Of a stretch of 40,111 nt of DNA, positions 35,201 to 40,111 are shown in pieces. The stretch lies in the NCBI GenBank assembly GCA_009760855.2, contig WPIO01000048.1, positions 3,110,001 to 3,150,111 on the forward strand, given 5' to 3'. The notes beneath the pieces are model-generated. The model was given only the letters and a program-made list of their open reading frames with translations, was not told the origin of the DNA and ran no database searches. This stretch comes from Cristatella mucedo. Lineage: Eukaryota > Bryozoa > Phylactolaemata > Cristatellidae. The position numbers were made by a program, and so were the translations under genes. Position 1 is the first letter of the stretch, and every line of letters starts with the position of its first letter.

Positions 35201-35883
35201 GCACCGAATAAAGTGGATTTGTCAGTTTTACACAAGCTGCATTATCTATTATTCTGTCAGCCTTGGCTAACTAATTATGCTGCAAGCTCCTGTGCTGCTC
35301 TGGCTGAGCAACATAGCTTGACCACGAGGCTTAACAGTCCAGTGACCTTGAGATGGCAGCTGAGCCGTGAACTCGAAGCCACCGAAACGATGATTTCCAC
35401 AGCTCTGCCGGCAGAGAGGCTGCACAATCGCTGCAGAGACGGACTCGCAGCACCTGAGCCAATTCTCACAATTCCTCCCGAAGCACAGAGGAGCGCCTAA
35501 TGCATTAAAGCCTGACGTAGGTAGCCGTCCTCTCCAATTCAAGGCTGCTGATGAGCTTTCCAGACGGCCCTATTGCTTTTATCGAATGGCCGAGTTCGAG
35601 ACGACGCCCGCCGGCCTTAGATGCCAAGCTAATGGCTGTGAGTGGCTGCCAGTAATTGCCGGACCTCTAGAGGAGCAGCGAGAGATAGATTCGTTCGGCA
35701 GGCCTCTGCGAGGACGCAGCCAAGCGGTCGCCAGCGCGATCGAGCGACGGGCGAGCGACTGGCATTTGCTTTACAGCCAACTCGCCGGCTCAGAGCGCCA
35801 CCAACGCCACGTCGGACTCGGAGCATGAAGTCGACGATCTGGTCACCTGGACGAAGGCGCTGGATCCCGACGACATCAGCTGA
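15607..35883 (+). CDS. UBE2U: UBE2U (ubiquitin-conjugating enzyme E2 U), complete gene
   Basis: Nine coding exons (15607-15672, 21071-21155, 24342-24434, 24692-24789, 24882-25008, 25152-25319, 25867-25963, 35564-35637, 35777-35883) give 915 nt, a 304-aa protein, with all phases compatible. Residues 1 to about 150 form the UBC fold: helix 1 ([10 protein letters not shown]), [18 protein letters not shown], then IPFHPN at 76-81 and [12 protein letters not shown] with the predicted catalytic Cys90. E2 enzymes carry ubiquitin as a thioester on this Cys and pass it to targets with E3 ligases. The tail has the UBE2U-specific [14 protein letters not shown] (190-203) and ends [16 protein letters not shown], like the C-terminus of vertebrate UBE2U. 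An in-frame TAA lies 6 nt before the start. Exon 8 is the least certain. Introns 1, 2 and 7 hold most of the length and repeats. Confidence 0.93.
15673..17112. other. UBE2U intron 1, 5' part
   Basis: No exon recognised. Two adjacent minus-strand ORFs (16821-16396 and 16391-15951), in different frames, keep a fairly open 870-bp stretch, but I recognise no domain; it may be a degraded element. Confidence 0.45.
17113..17217 (+). mobile_element. L2/SINE-A 3' tail with long (ATT)n
   Basis: The cleanest hairpin tail in the window: outer arms 17130-17137 and 17162-17169, inner arms 17141-17145 and 17154-17158, then GTGAATTATT and a pure ATT repeat to 17216. No LINE body upstream. Confidence 0.8.
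17218..17984. other. UBE2U intron 1, unassigned
   Basis: Includes a 96-codon plus-strand ORF (17378-17668) without recognisable domain. It lies upstream of the L2 copy below and could be an older repeat. Confidence 0.4.
17985..19179 (+). mobile_element. L2-like LINE, 5'-truncated, best-preserved RT
   Basis: Starts inside the reverse transcriptase at [17 protein letters not shown], followed by the catalytic palm box FYADDTQLY (about 18080-18106), one stop codon (18125), then a 212-codon open frame with [17 protein letters not shown] and [21 protein letters not shown] 3' UTR, the hairpin tail (about 19102-19150) and (ATT)n end it. The YADD motif is intact, but truncation and stops make it inactive. 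Confidence 0.92.
19335..19990 (+). mobile_element. L2-like LINE fragment
   Basis: Aligns with the C-terminal RT and 3' UTR of the neighbouring copy (e.g. CATGCATTTGTGACATCCCG near 19383), but with many stops and a more divergent 3' end reaching AATAATAATGATAATAATAA. Confidence 0.8.
19991..20330 (-). mobile_element. L2-like LINE 3' fragment, opposite orientation
   Basis: Minus-oriented hairpin tail and 3' UTR with the same GTTAGCATGC/GTCAGCATGC motifs as the other copies. It meets the preceding plus copy tail to tail in a shared AAT tract. Confidence 0.8.
20331..20810. other. UBE2U intron 1, 3' part
   Basis: No exon or repeat recognised; short ORFs only. Confidence 0.45.
20811..20955 (+). 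mobile_element. SINE-A copy, near complete
   Basis: Starts GCCGAGCTGGGTTGGTTC. A box TGGTTCAGTGGTTAAGG, B box GGGCTCGAGCCC, hairpin-type tail and ATATAAATGAATTATATT end. It lies about 115 bp upstream of UBE2U exon 2. Confidence 0.87.
21071..21155 (+). CDS. UBE2U: UBE2U coding exon 2
   Basis: 28 codons plus 1 nt. [19 protein letters not shown] and [10 protein letters not shown] match beta strands 1-2 of the UBC fold. Acceptor TTTTTCCAG|GGA, donor AAG|GTAGTG. Too short for an ORF scan. Confidence 0.93.
21665..21790 (-). mobile_element. L2-type 3' end fragment
   Basis: Minus-oriented hairpin tail with part of the L2 3' UTR (GCTGCAAAGGAAGCACGGTAGAATG), in UBE2U intron 2. Confidence 0.7.
21791..24341. 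other. UBE2U intron 2, no exon recognised
   Basis: Mostly unassigned. Contains the 17-bp C run at 22088-22104 and a G run near 22685-22693. Short ORFs (e.g. 23202-23552) show no domain. Confidence 0.45.
22088..22104. repeat. Poly-C tract (17 bp)
   Basis: Uninterrupted C17. The exact length is prone to sequencing and replication error. Confidence 0.9.
24342..24434 (+). CDS. UBE2U: UBE2U coding exon 3 (HPN motif)
   Basis: Phase 1 in and out. Encodes [18 protein letters not shown], then FHTIPFHPN. The HPN tripeptide (79-81) helps build the E2 active site and is intact. Acceptor TTTGCAG|GAG, donor AACG|GTTAAG. Confidence 0.95.
24692..24789 (+). CDS. UBE2U: UBE2U coding exon 4 (catalytic cysteine)
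   Basis: Phase 1 to 0. Encodes [18 protein letters not shown] and [11 protein letters not shown]. Cys90, nine residues after HPN, is the predicted thioester site, with the same spacing as vertebrate UBE2U. Acceptor TTCTAG|TC, donor CAG|GTATCA. Confidence 0.95.
24882..25008 (+). CDS. UBE2U: UBE2U coding exon 5
   Basis: 42 codons plus 1 nt. [20 protein letters not shown] corresponds to the E2 helix after the active site (L..P....P.N.EA pattern); LYEKVVAEC forms the next helix. Acceptor TTGCAG|TCT, donor CAGG|GTAAGC. Confidence 0.92.
25152..25319 (+). CDS. UBE2U: UBE2U coding exon 6 (start of the specific tail)
   Basis: Phase 1 to 1. A basic linker (GRRRKLTK) leads to [16 protein letters not shown], the block that separates UBE2U from other E2s. 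Acceptor TCTTGCAG|AT, donor GAAT|GTAAGC. Confidence 0.93.
25867..25963 (+). CDS. UBE2U: UBE2U coding exon 7
   Basis: Phase 1 to 2. Encodes [19 protein letters not shown] and a charged helix [11 protein letters not shown]. Acceptor TTTTGCAG|AT, donor AAG|GTGAGC. Similarity to the vertebrate tail is weak, but phase and splice sites are good. Confidence 0.8.
25964..26994. other. UBE2U intron 7, first kilobase
   Basis: No exon recognised. Short open stretches (25964-26305, 26417-26605) lack splice-compatible boundaries in the phase required. Confidence 0.45.
26995..28375 (-). mobile_element. L2-like LINE, decayed, split by a SINE
   Basis: Minus strand from 28375 down: [17 protein letters not shown] corresponds to the [17 protein letters not shown] block of the copy at 17985, and [16 protein letters not shown] lies near 27420. 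Its 3' UTR and hairpin-type tail run to about 27000. A SINE-B copy (27795-27975) interrupts it. Confidence 0.75.
27795..27975 (+). mobile_element. SINE-B copy inside an L2
   Basis: Complete: head GGGCCCTGATGGCACAGGA, B-box-like GTAGGTTAAAATCC, body GCGATCCTTTATTGCCAAC, end GCTGTTAAATCCGCTAATA. Its insertion is younger than the L2 it splits. Confidence 0.8.
28376..29079. other. UBE2U intron 7, unassigned AT-rich DNA
   Basis: No exon or repeat recognised. Contains a short palindromic CCCGGG-type patch near 28790. Confidence 0.45.
29080..29251 (+). mobile_element. SINE-B copy
   Basis: B box GGGTTCGAGTC near 29132, then GCGATCCTTTATTGCCCA and the end CTATATAAATGAGG...AATCAGCTAATC. Confidence 0.8.
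29441..29549 (+). mobile_element. SINE-B, head-less fragment
   Basis: Only the body and 3' end remain (TTTGCCCTCTGCAAG ... GGCTGTTGAATCAGCCAATC). Confidence 0.6.
29745..29822 (+). mobile_element. L2/SINE-A 3' tail fragment
   Basis: The inner stem reads AAAG (29770-29773) with CTTT (29784-29787), where other copies have AGAG with CTCT. Ends ATTAATTATTATT. Confidence 0.7.
30522..30699 (+). mobile_element. SINE-B copy, near complete
   Basis: Head TTGGGTGCCGTGATGGCAC, A-box-like GATGGCACACTAGGTAAGG, B box GAGTTTGAATCC near 30587, body GCGATCCTTAATC, end GGTGTTAAACTAGCTAGTA. Confidence 0.82.
31369..31437 (-). mobile_element. SINE-A type 3' tail fragment
   Basis: On the minus strand GCCTGAATAGAGATTAAG and TTCTCTTAAGAGTGCTATATAAACG match the SINE-A tail more closely than the L2 tail. 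Confidence 0.7.
31434..31668 (-). CDS. Candidate exon of an unidentified minus-strand gene
   Basis: Open frame of about 78 codons after an acceptor-like CTATACAG, encoding [19 protein letters not shown] (an AT-hook-like GRPRR) and later [18 protein letters not shown]. Its stop lies at the junction with the SINE tail. No family recognised; the antisense frame is also open in part. Confidence 0.2.
31850..31979 (+). mobile_element. SINE-B fragment
   Basis: B-box-like GGTTTGAGTCCTGCC, body TTCTTTATTGCCCACTGC, end CTGCTGTCAAATGAAC; shortened inside. Confidence 0.65.
32144..32263 (-). CDS. Candidate exon of an unidentified minus-strand gene
   Basis: Exactly 40 codons between CTATCAG|TGC and AAA|GTATGA, phase 0 both ends: [18 protein letters not shown], then [20 protein letters not shown]. 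Plausible composition, but no family recognised. Confidence 0.25.
32424..32490 (-). mobile_element. L2-type 3' tail fragment
   Basis: AATAATAATAATACGCTTG followed by the minus-oriented hairpin tail ending TAGGCGCTTTACTTC. Confidence 0.7.
32801..33086 (-). CDS. Candidate exon of an unidentified minus-strand gene
   Basis: After an acceptor-like CTGCTGGTAG an open frame of about 95 codons reads [19 protein letters not shown], then [20 protein letters not shown] and [20 protein letters not shown]. The amphipathic helical pattern looks real up to a possible donor CGAG|GTGCAG. No family recognised. Confidence 0.3.
33140..33208 (-). CDS. Candidate exon of an unidentified minus-strand gene
   Basis: 69 nt between a pyrimidine-rich acceptor (CTTCCTGAGGGGCAG) and donor CAG|GTAGAT, phase 1 both ends: [17 protein letters not shown]. 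It does not join in phase to the candidate at 32801-33086, so the model is incomplete. Confidence 0.25.
33466..33706 (-). CDS. Candidate exon of an unidentified minus-strand gene
   Basis: Strong acceptor CTGATTTGCAG at 33707, then [31 protein letters not shown] and [20 protein letters not shown], ending at TGA 33466 (possibly a terminal exon). No family recognised. Confidence 0.3.
33830..35563. other. UBE2U intron 7, last part
   Basis: No secure exon. A plus ORF (35213-35500) and a minus ORF (34880-34545) are open, but lack recognisable domains and phase-compatible donors. Confidence 0.4.
35564..35637 (+). CDS. UBE2U: UBE2U coding exon 8 (tentative)
   Basis: 74 nt with acceptor GCTTTCCAG|A and donor GGCT|GTGAGT. 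It is the only candidate I found that accepts phase 2 from exon 7 and delivers phase 1 to exon 9. Encodes [20 protein letters not shown]. No clear sequence match to vertebrate UBE2U, and further exons in the 9.6-kb intron before it cannot be excluded. Confidence 0.6.
35777..35883 (+). CDS. UBE2U: UBE2U coding exon 9 (terminal)
   Basis: Acceptor TTGCTTTACAG|CC, phase 1 in, 34 codons and [20 protein letters not shown] followed by an acidic end mirrors the EVEDLISWT-type C-terminus of vertebrate UBE2U. Confidence 0.85.
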
Positions 35884-36827
35884 AAGGCTGCCCACCATCT
35901 GCTCTCCACCCACCATGCTCTCCACCATCCCCTGACGTCGTGTGCATTGGCGCATCGGTGCATGACCGGCCTGCCGATGGCATCGACCAGAGAATGCCTG
36001 CCTGCGAGTGGACGCACTAATGCGGCGGCAATGCATGCCAGCGGCAGTGATGGCTGCCGGCGGCAAGTTCAAAGTTCTGCCGTCGTTTCCCTGCCGCCTC
36101 TTGATTCCTACAGTTCCCAAAAGCCACGCAGCCCTACAATTTCCAGAGCAGCAGCGCCATCGGCCTGGCTGTATGACGGTGACGATGAAAAACGATCGCC
36201 AGGCCATCGCATCGCTCTCGCAACGCGATGGCGTGATGGCGATGCCAATGCAGCATCCAATGCCCCGGCCCCGCCTTCATTCGCTGGCTGCTGCCACAGC
36301 AAAGTCGCCACGCTGGCTGCACTGCTGTTGGAGGTTCGAAGGCGCAGCGCGAGGGTGCGTCTGCTGCGACGTGCCTGCGTGTGGTGGCCTCTGCATGAGT
36401 GCGTGCCCTGCGCCCTGTGCTGCTGCTGCTTTGCAATTTGAAGGCGACCACATAGAAGACTGAGACTCTGCTGCCGCAGTCGCCACCCGCCGGCTAGCAG
36501 GCTATCCTGCTCGATCGAGCTTGGCTAATTTAAAACCCAAACCTTTTCTCTTCCTTTTTCTCCTGCACTACATGCCCATCACGCTCTGAAATGTTGCTTT
36601 GATGCTTGGCACTTTGTCGCAGCAGCAGTGATAGCAGTAGCAGAGTCAGACGATGCAGCAAACGGCAGCACCAGCTGCAGCTGAAGCAGACGGCGGCGGC
36701 AGCAGAGGCAGGCAACCGTGCGCTAGGCCGTCTATCAAGATCCCAGCCAGGATCATTACGTGAAGTAAAAGGAGACTCGATCAAATGCCGTGGTTCATGC
36801 AACTAAAAATTCGGTTAACATATCGAC
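35884..36827. other. 3' flank of UBE2U, CpG-rich then CAG-rich
   Basis: Up to about 36450 the DNA is CpG-rich, with long overlapping ORFs in several frames (e.g. 36008-36463 plus, 36451-36134 minus), none recognisable. From 36620 to 36710 many CAG/GCA triplets occur. No AATAAA is seen near the UBE2U stop, so its 3' UTR end is unknown. Confidence 0.45.
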
Positions 36828-36907
36828 CGGCGAACACAATGTGTCCTGGCTCTTCTGACGAACATAATGTGTCTCCTCCTGGCGAACATAGTACGCTGTC
36901 TCCTCCA
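36828..36907. repeat. Imperfect tandem repeat, about three units
   Basis: Units of 24-28 bp start at 36829, 36857 and 36881. Each begins GRCGAACAYA and ends with a TCCT-rich part (e.g. GACGAACATAATGTGTCTCC). Confidence 0.7.
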
Positions 36908-37009
36908 GGCTTGCTGGACGTTTCTCGGTCTCAACGTTAGAGGCCGAAAGTGGCTCCTCTCATCCAGCATTCGGGCGCCAGGAGCATTCTCAACCAATTG
37001 AAACCAAAA

Positions 37010-37095
37010 ATTAGTAATACTAATAATAATAGTAAGAAATTTGGATGCCACCCATAAAGAACTAAATCTCTTTCTAGGCACTTCAAAGGAAGCAC
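37010..37095 (-). mobile_element. L2-type 3' tail fragment
   Basis: AATACTAATAATAATAG followed by the minus-oriented tail with AAATCTCTTTCTAGGCAC and GGAAGCACAT. Confidence 0.65.
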
Positions 37096-37386
37096 ATCAG
37101 GTGTTTAGCTATAACATGAACAGTATACACATGCACACCGAGGAGGATTCACTCGCACCCAACTAAGGCTGTGAAGAAAATGTGCATTTGTAGCTAATTT
37201 GTAGGTGTCGTCAAGTCAGGGATGTCTTGAAAACATCGAGAGTGAATTTCAAGCATTGGAAGCATACGAACCAAAGGCTCGATCTATAAAGGATTTGATC
37301 GAGCTTTGAGTCGATTCTGAACTAAGTTAGTTCAGTACCATTCAGTTACCCGATTTGCTCATTATTTATTTGGCTTAGAAATTATA

Positions 37387-37720
37387 ATAATAAAAACACA
37401 TTCGTATAGCACCATCAGAGGGCTTAATCTCTTTCTAGGCACTTTACATGTGCTGCAAAGGAAGCGTGATCGAATGGTTAGTGGTAGTATGCTCAATGAC
37501 AACAAGCATAACATGGTTAGAGGTGACGTGCACAGCATCAGCATGCAAATGTGGTTAGTGGCAGCATGCAGTGTTAGCATGCCAAAGACATACAAAGGAC
37601 GAATCACACGAACCCACTAAATTCCGGGATCAAAAAGATGCATCTTTAGCTTCTTTTTAAATTTTGTCAAGTAAGGACATGTACTGACACCAGCCGGAAG
37701 TAAGTTTTGCACCACAACAC
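37387..37720 (-). mobile_element. L2-like LINE 3' fragment
   Basis: Minus strand: end of the RT (AAATTTAAAAAGAAGCTAAA near 37650), 3' UTR with repeated TTAGCATGC motifs, hairpin tail, AATAATAAAA. Confidence 0.8.
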
Positions 37721-38312
37721 ATGGAATTATATCACGTGATTATTCTTGAACCAAAATTTTGGCAGACTAAGCAGCTAGCTACTTCCACTTTCAAGCAATC
37801 AATACCTTAATCAACATATTCCTCAGACCAGCCAATATAGAAATTCAGGCTTCGCGTACAATGTTCACTAATATGGTCTCAAGCAATGAGTCTAGTGAAA
37901 GACGATAGGACCACAGCAATTACCCACCACTTCTGATACCAGATGTTATGAACGGGGTGGAGCGGCTTCCTCACCCAGAAAGAACTGGGCCAAAAACACA
38001 GTACCCATAATGCATGCTCCTCCTTCAAAAGCTGTAAACAGAATAGCATAGGTCGAGGAGTGGCTCAAAAATTGTACCCATCAACCTCGTTAATTCTGGA
38101 TGTACATACATTGCACCAGGTCTGTAAACGGAAGTTGGGCTGATCGTTGGAAAGAGAGCCATCGTTAACTAATAAGGTAGCCATGTCTTCTAATAAAAGT
38201 AAGTGTTAATTGCTACCTCTTTTTGTCTCTTCAAAGTTGTGGGGTGAGTAAAACTAAACCGGTTTTTGATACACTATTTTCTGTTTGGATAGGAAAGGAC
38301 TACGATCGAAAG
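37721..38312. other. Intergenic, nothing identified
   Basis: AT-rich sequence between two L2 copies; no exon recognised. Confidence 0.5.
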
Positions 38313-39008
38313 TCTTGAAAGTCTGTACTTCACTGCTTGCTGGTCTACCGGCATGTGCAATCACGCACTTACAGCTGGTGCAAAACTCTGCAGCTATACT
38401 TGTCTGTCGTGAGCCTTGCAGTTGCCACATCACACCACTTCTTGCCGATCTGCACTGGCTCCCAGTCAAGCAATGCATCGACTTCAATGTTTTGTCACTC
38501 ACTTTAAGGTCCTTCATTCTTTGGCTCCATCCTATCTATCAGATCTACTCCCCCACCAGACTAAGCATCATACTATCTGCTTTTCGTAATCTAACTATTT
38601 ATCTATACCTCAAACCTACAAACCTCAAATCCTTTGGAGACCGTGCATTTAGTCCATATGGTCCTAAAGCTTGGAACTCACTCCCGACTTGCATCACTAC
38701 ATCCCCTGACTTGACCACATTTAAAAAGAAATTGAAACCACACCTATTTGTGACAGCATTTAGTGGGTCCCTGTGATTCGACCTTTGTGTGCTTATGTGT
38801 GCTGACACTGTGCATGCTGCCACTAACCACATTTGCACGCTGACCCTGTGCATGTCACCCCTAACCATGTTATTCATGTTGTTTATCAAGAATGATATTA
38901 CTCACCATTCAATTGCATTTCCCTTTGCAGCAAATGTAAAGCGCCTAGAAAGAGATTGAGTTCACTCAGGGCACTTTATCAAATGTATTATTATTATTAT
39001 TATTATTA
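38313..39008 (+). mobile_element. L2-like LINE, 5'-truncated
   Basis: Open for much of its length: [56 protein letters not shown], then 3' UTR, hairpin tail (38935-38980) and (ATT)n. It is close to the copy at 17985-19179 and looks relatively young. Confidence 0.9.
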
Positions 39009-39462
39009 CTAACTATTTCAATATAAAACATGCAGCTTCTTAAAAAAAAAGTTTACCAAGCACAAATCCCTAGGCTGTCACACATTTCAAAGCTCTTCGG
39101 GTGATTGCTTCCGGATGATATGATATCCGGATGATACTAGCCACTAGGAAGTCTACCACTTCGGTAGGCCTAAAGCATAGCAATGCAGCCCCTGCATTCT
39201 TGTAGCCTCATGCCTCAGCTTCCACTTCTCCCCTACCAAGGCCTATCACAGCTCGAAAGGTGGCCTCGGGGTGGTTCAGAGCGAAACGCACCAATCGCGT
39301 CCGAGTGGGCGTGAGCGAATAGCCCAGACCTGCACCAGCTCATAATGCCGTCGTTGGGCTCCCGACTCCAGCCGACGCAGGGCTGTTCCCGGCCGTACCG
39401 CAGCGGTCGACCAATTTAGCGTTAGCGAGCGCTTCTCCAGATCCACTTGACCTCTACCGGAC
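39009..39462. other. 5' flank of the P450 gene
   Basis: Becomes GC-rich from about 39240. CCAATCG at 39291 is a possible CCAAT box; no TATA box close to the ATG. Putative promoter and 5' UTR. Confidence 0.4.
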
Positions 39463-39817
39463 ATGGTCGCCGACGTCTGGACGATCGCTATAGGGATCGG
39501 CTTGTTGGGAGTCGCTTTGAAATTCGCGTTCGAAGAATCTCAGAGGACGACCAATCGGTGCCCTCCGGGCCCGCGAGCGCTAGCTCTGCTGCGATGGCTG
39601 CTGCCGGCTCTCTGGCTGCCGCGGCGACCCGTCGACCTGGGCAAGTACTTCGCTTCTCTCCGGAAGACCTACGGCGACGTAGTATCGCTGACGCTCGGTG
39701 GCCAGACCGTGGTAGTCATCAACGGGTACCAGAACATCGAGGAGGCGCTGTGCAGTCCGAAGTTCTGCTTCAATGGAAGGCCGAGAATTATCTGGACGGA
39801 GATAACCGGTGGAAAAG
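39463..39817 (+). CDS. CYP2-like cytochrome P450, first coding exon (gene continues past the window)
   Basis: 118 codons plus 1 nt. Residues 5-22 form a hydrophobic N-terminal anchor, followed by the proline hinge PPGPR (34-38). Next come KYFASLRKTYGDVVSLTLGG, the TVVVINGYQNIEEAL block (beta 1-2 and helix B) and FNGRPRIIWTEITGGKG, in the order and spacing of animal CYP2-clan enzymes. These are ER-bound monooxygenases acting on lipids and foreign compounds; substrate cannot be told here. ATG context GACATGG is good. Donor AAAG|GTGAGC, phase 1, at a position typical of CYP2 genes (after GKG). The haem-binding Cys region lies outside the window, so integrity cannot be judged. Confidence 0.88.
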
Positions 39818-40111
39818 GTGAGCATTTGGCAGTTGAATACCCGGCCGCTTCGAAGCTGTGAGCTTGCATGCATGTGTAACGCCGAAGGCTCGGAGGAGTA
39901 GGCTTAAGCTGCCGCTCACCAAGCGGTGTAACCTGCCGCCTGATGCAGTTCGGTTTGAGCCTACGCGCAACAAGCAGGCCGCCACGAAACGAGCATTTTT
40001 GGTGCTAAAGGGGGTCGTGAGTCCGCGTCGTGAATTGGAAAGCGAGACACAAATTGGGGATTTTGCTGAGCTTTAATCGCCAGCGCAAAGTCGCTGCGCG
40101 TCTAGCTCAGT
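39818..40111 (+). other. Start of P450 intron 1
   Basis: Follows the GTGAGC donor. No second exon recognised before the window ends; the 72-codon plus ORF (39858-40076) has no P450 features. Confidence 0.6.

Noticed and set aside
35213-35500. 95-codon plus ORF as an extra UBE2U exon
   Set aside because: No donor in the required phase before its stop and no similarity to UBE2U.
35629-36207. 192-codon minus-strand ORF
   Set aside because: Antisense to UBE2U exon 9 and its CpG-rich flank. The plus strand carries the conserved C-terminus; several frames are open here because stops are rare in this composition.

Overview
The window is nuclear DNA from an animal, most likely an invertebrate; the phylum cannot be fixed from sequence alone. 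Genes are split into short exons by GT-AG introns, and one intron has a GC-AG boundary. Introns and flanks are filled with L2/CR1-type non-LTR retrotransposon pieces, two tRNA-derived SINE families, one solo LTR and a DNA-transposon remnant. There are no bacterial features. Ordinary ORF scanning fails here: most long ORFs are chance frames or decayed reverse transcriptase, and the real genes appear only when short exons are joined by splice site and reading phase.

Three genes are supported. (1) BCCIP, minus strand, 15373 down to 5891: seven coding exons, 334 aa, all phases compatible. BCCIP (yeast Bcp1 family) is a nuclear protein known for binding BRCA2 and p21 and for acting as a ribosomal protein uL14 chaperone. 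(2) UBE2U, plus strand, 15607 to 35883: nine coding exons, 304 aa, a ubiquitin-conjugating enzyme with an intact HPN motif, a predicted catalytic Cys90 and the family-specific C-terminal tail. (3) The first coding exon of a CYP2-like microsomal cytochrome P450 at 39463-39817; the rest lies beyond the right edge.

BCCIP and UBE2U are head to head with only 233 bp between their start codons, so they probably share a bidirectional promoter. Both have one very long repeat-filled intron (5.6 kb and 9.6 kb), and both have CpG-rich DNA around their 3' ends rather than at the shared promoter.

Layout: 1-5890 is a repeat-rich flank (LINE, DNA-transposon end, 726-bp solo LTR with a 4-bp target duplication, SINEs). 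5891-15373 is BCCIP, with a long decayed L2 in intron 5. 15374-15606 is the shared promoter. 15607-35883 is UBE2U. Its intron 7 holds several open, splice-flanked minus-strand stretches (31.4-33.7 kb) that may belong to an unidentified nested gene. 35884-39462 is a CpG-rich flank followed by L2 copies. 39463 to the end is the P450 start.

The L2 LINEs and the first SINE family end in the same hairpin plus (ATT)n tail, the expected signature of a SINE mobilised by a partner LINE. A second SINE family has a different 3' end. I see no convincing new biological system. The most useful points are the divergent gene pair, the GC-AG intron, the LINE/SINE tail system and the unresolved nested ORFs.
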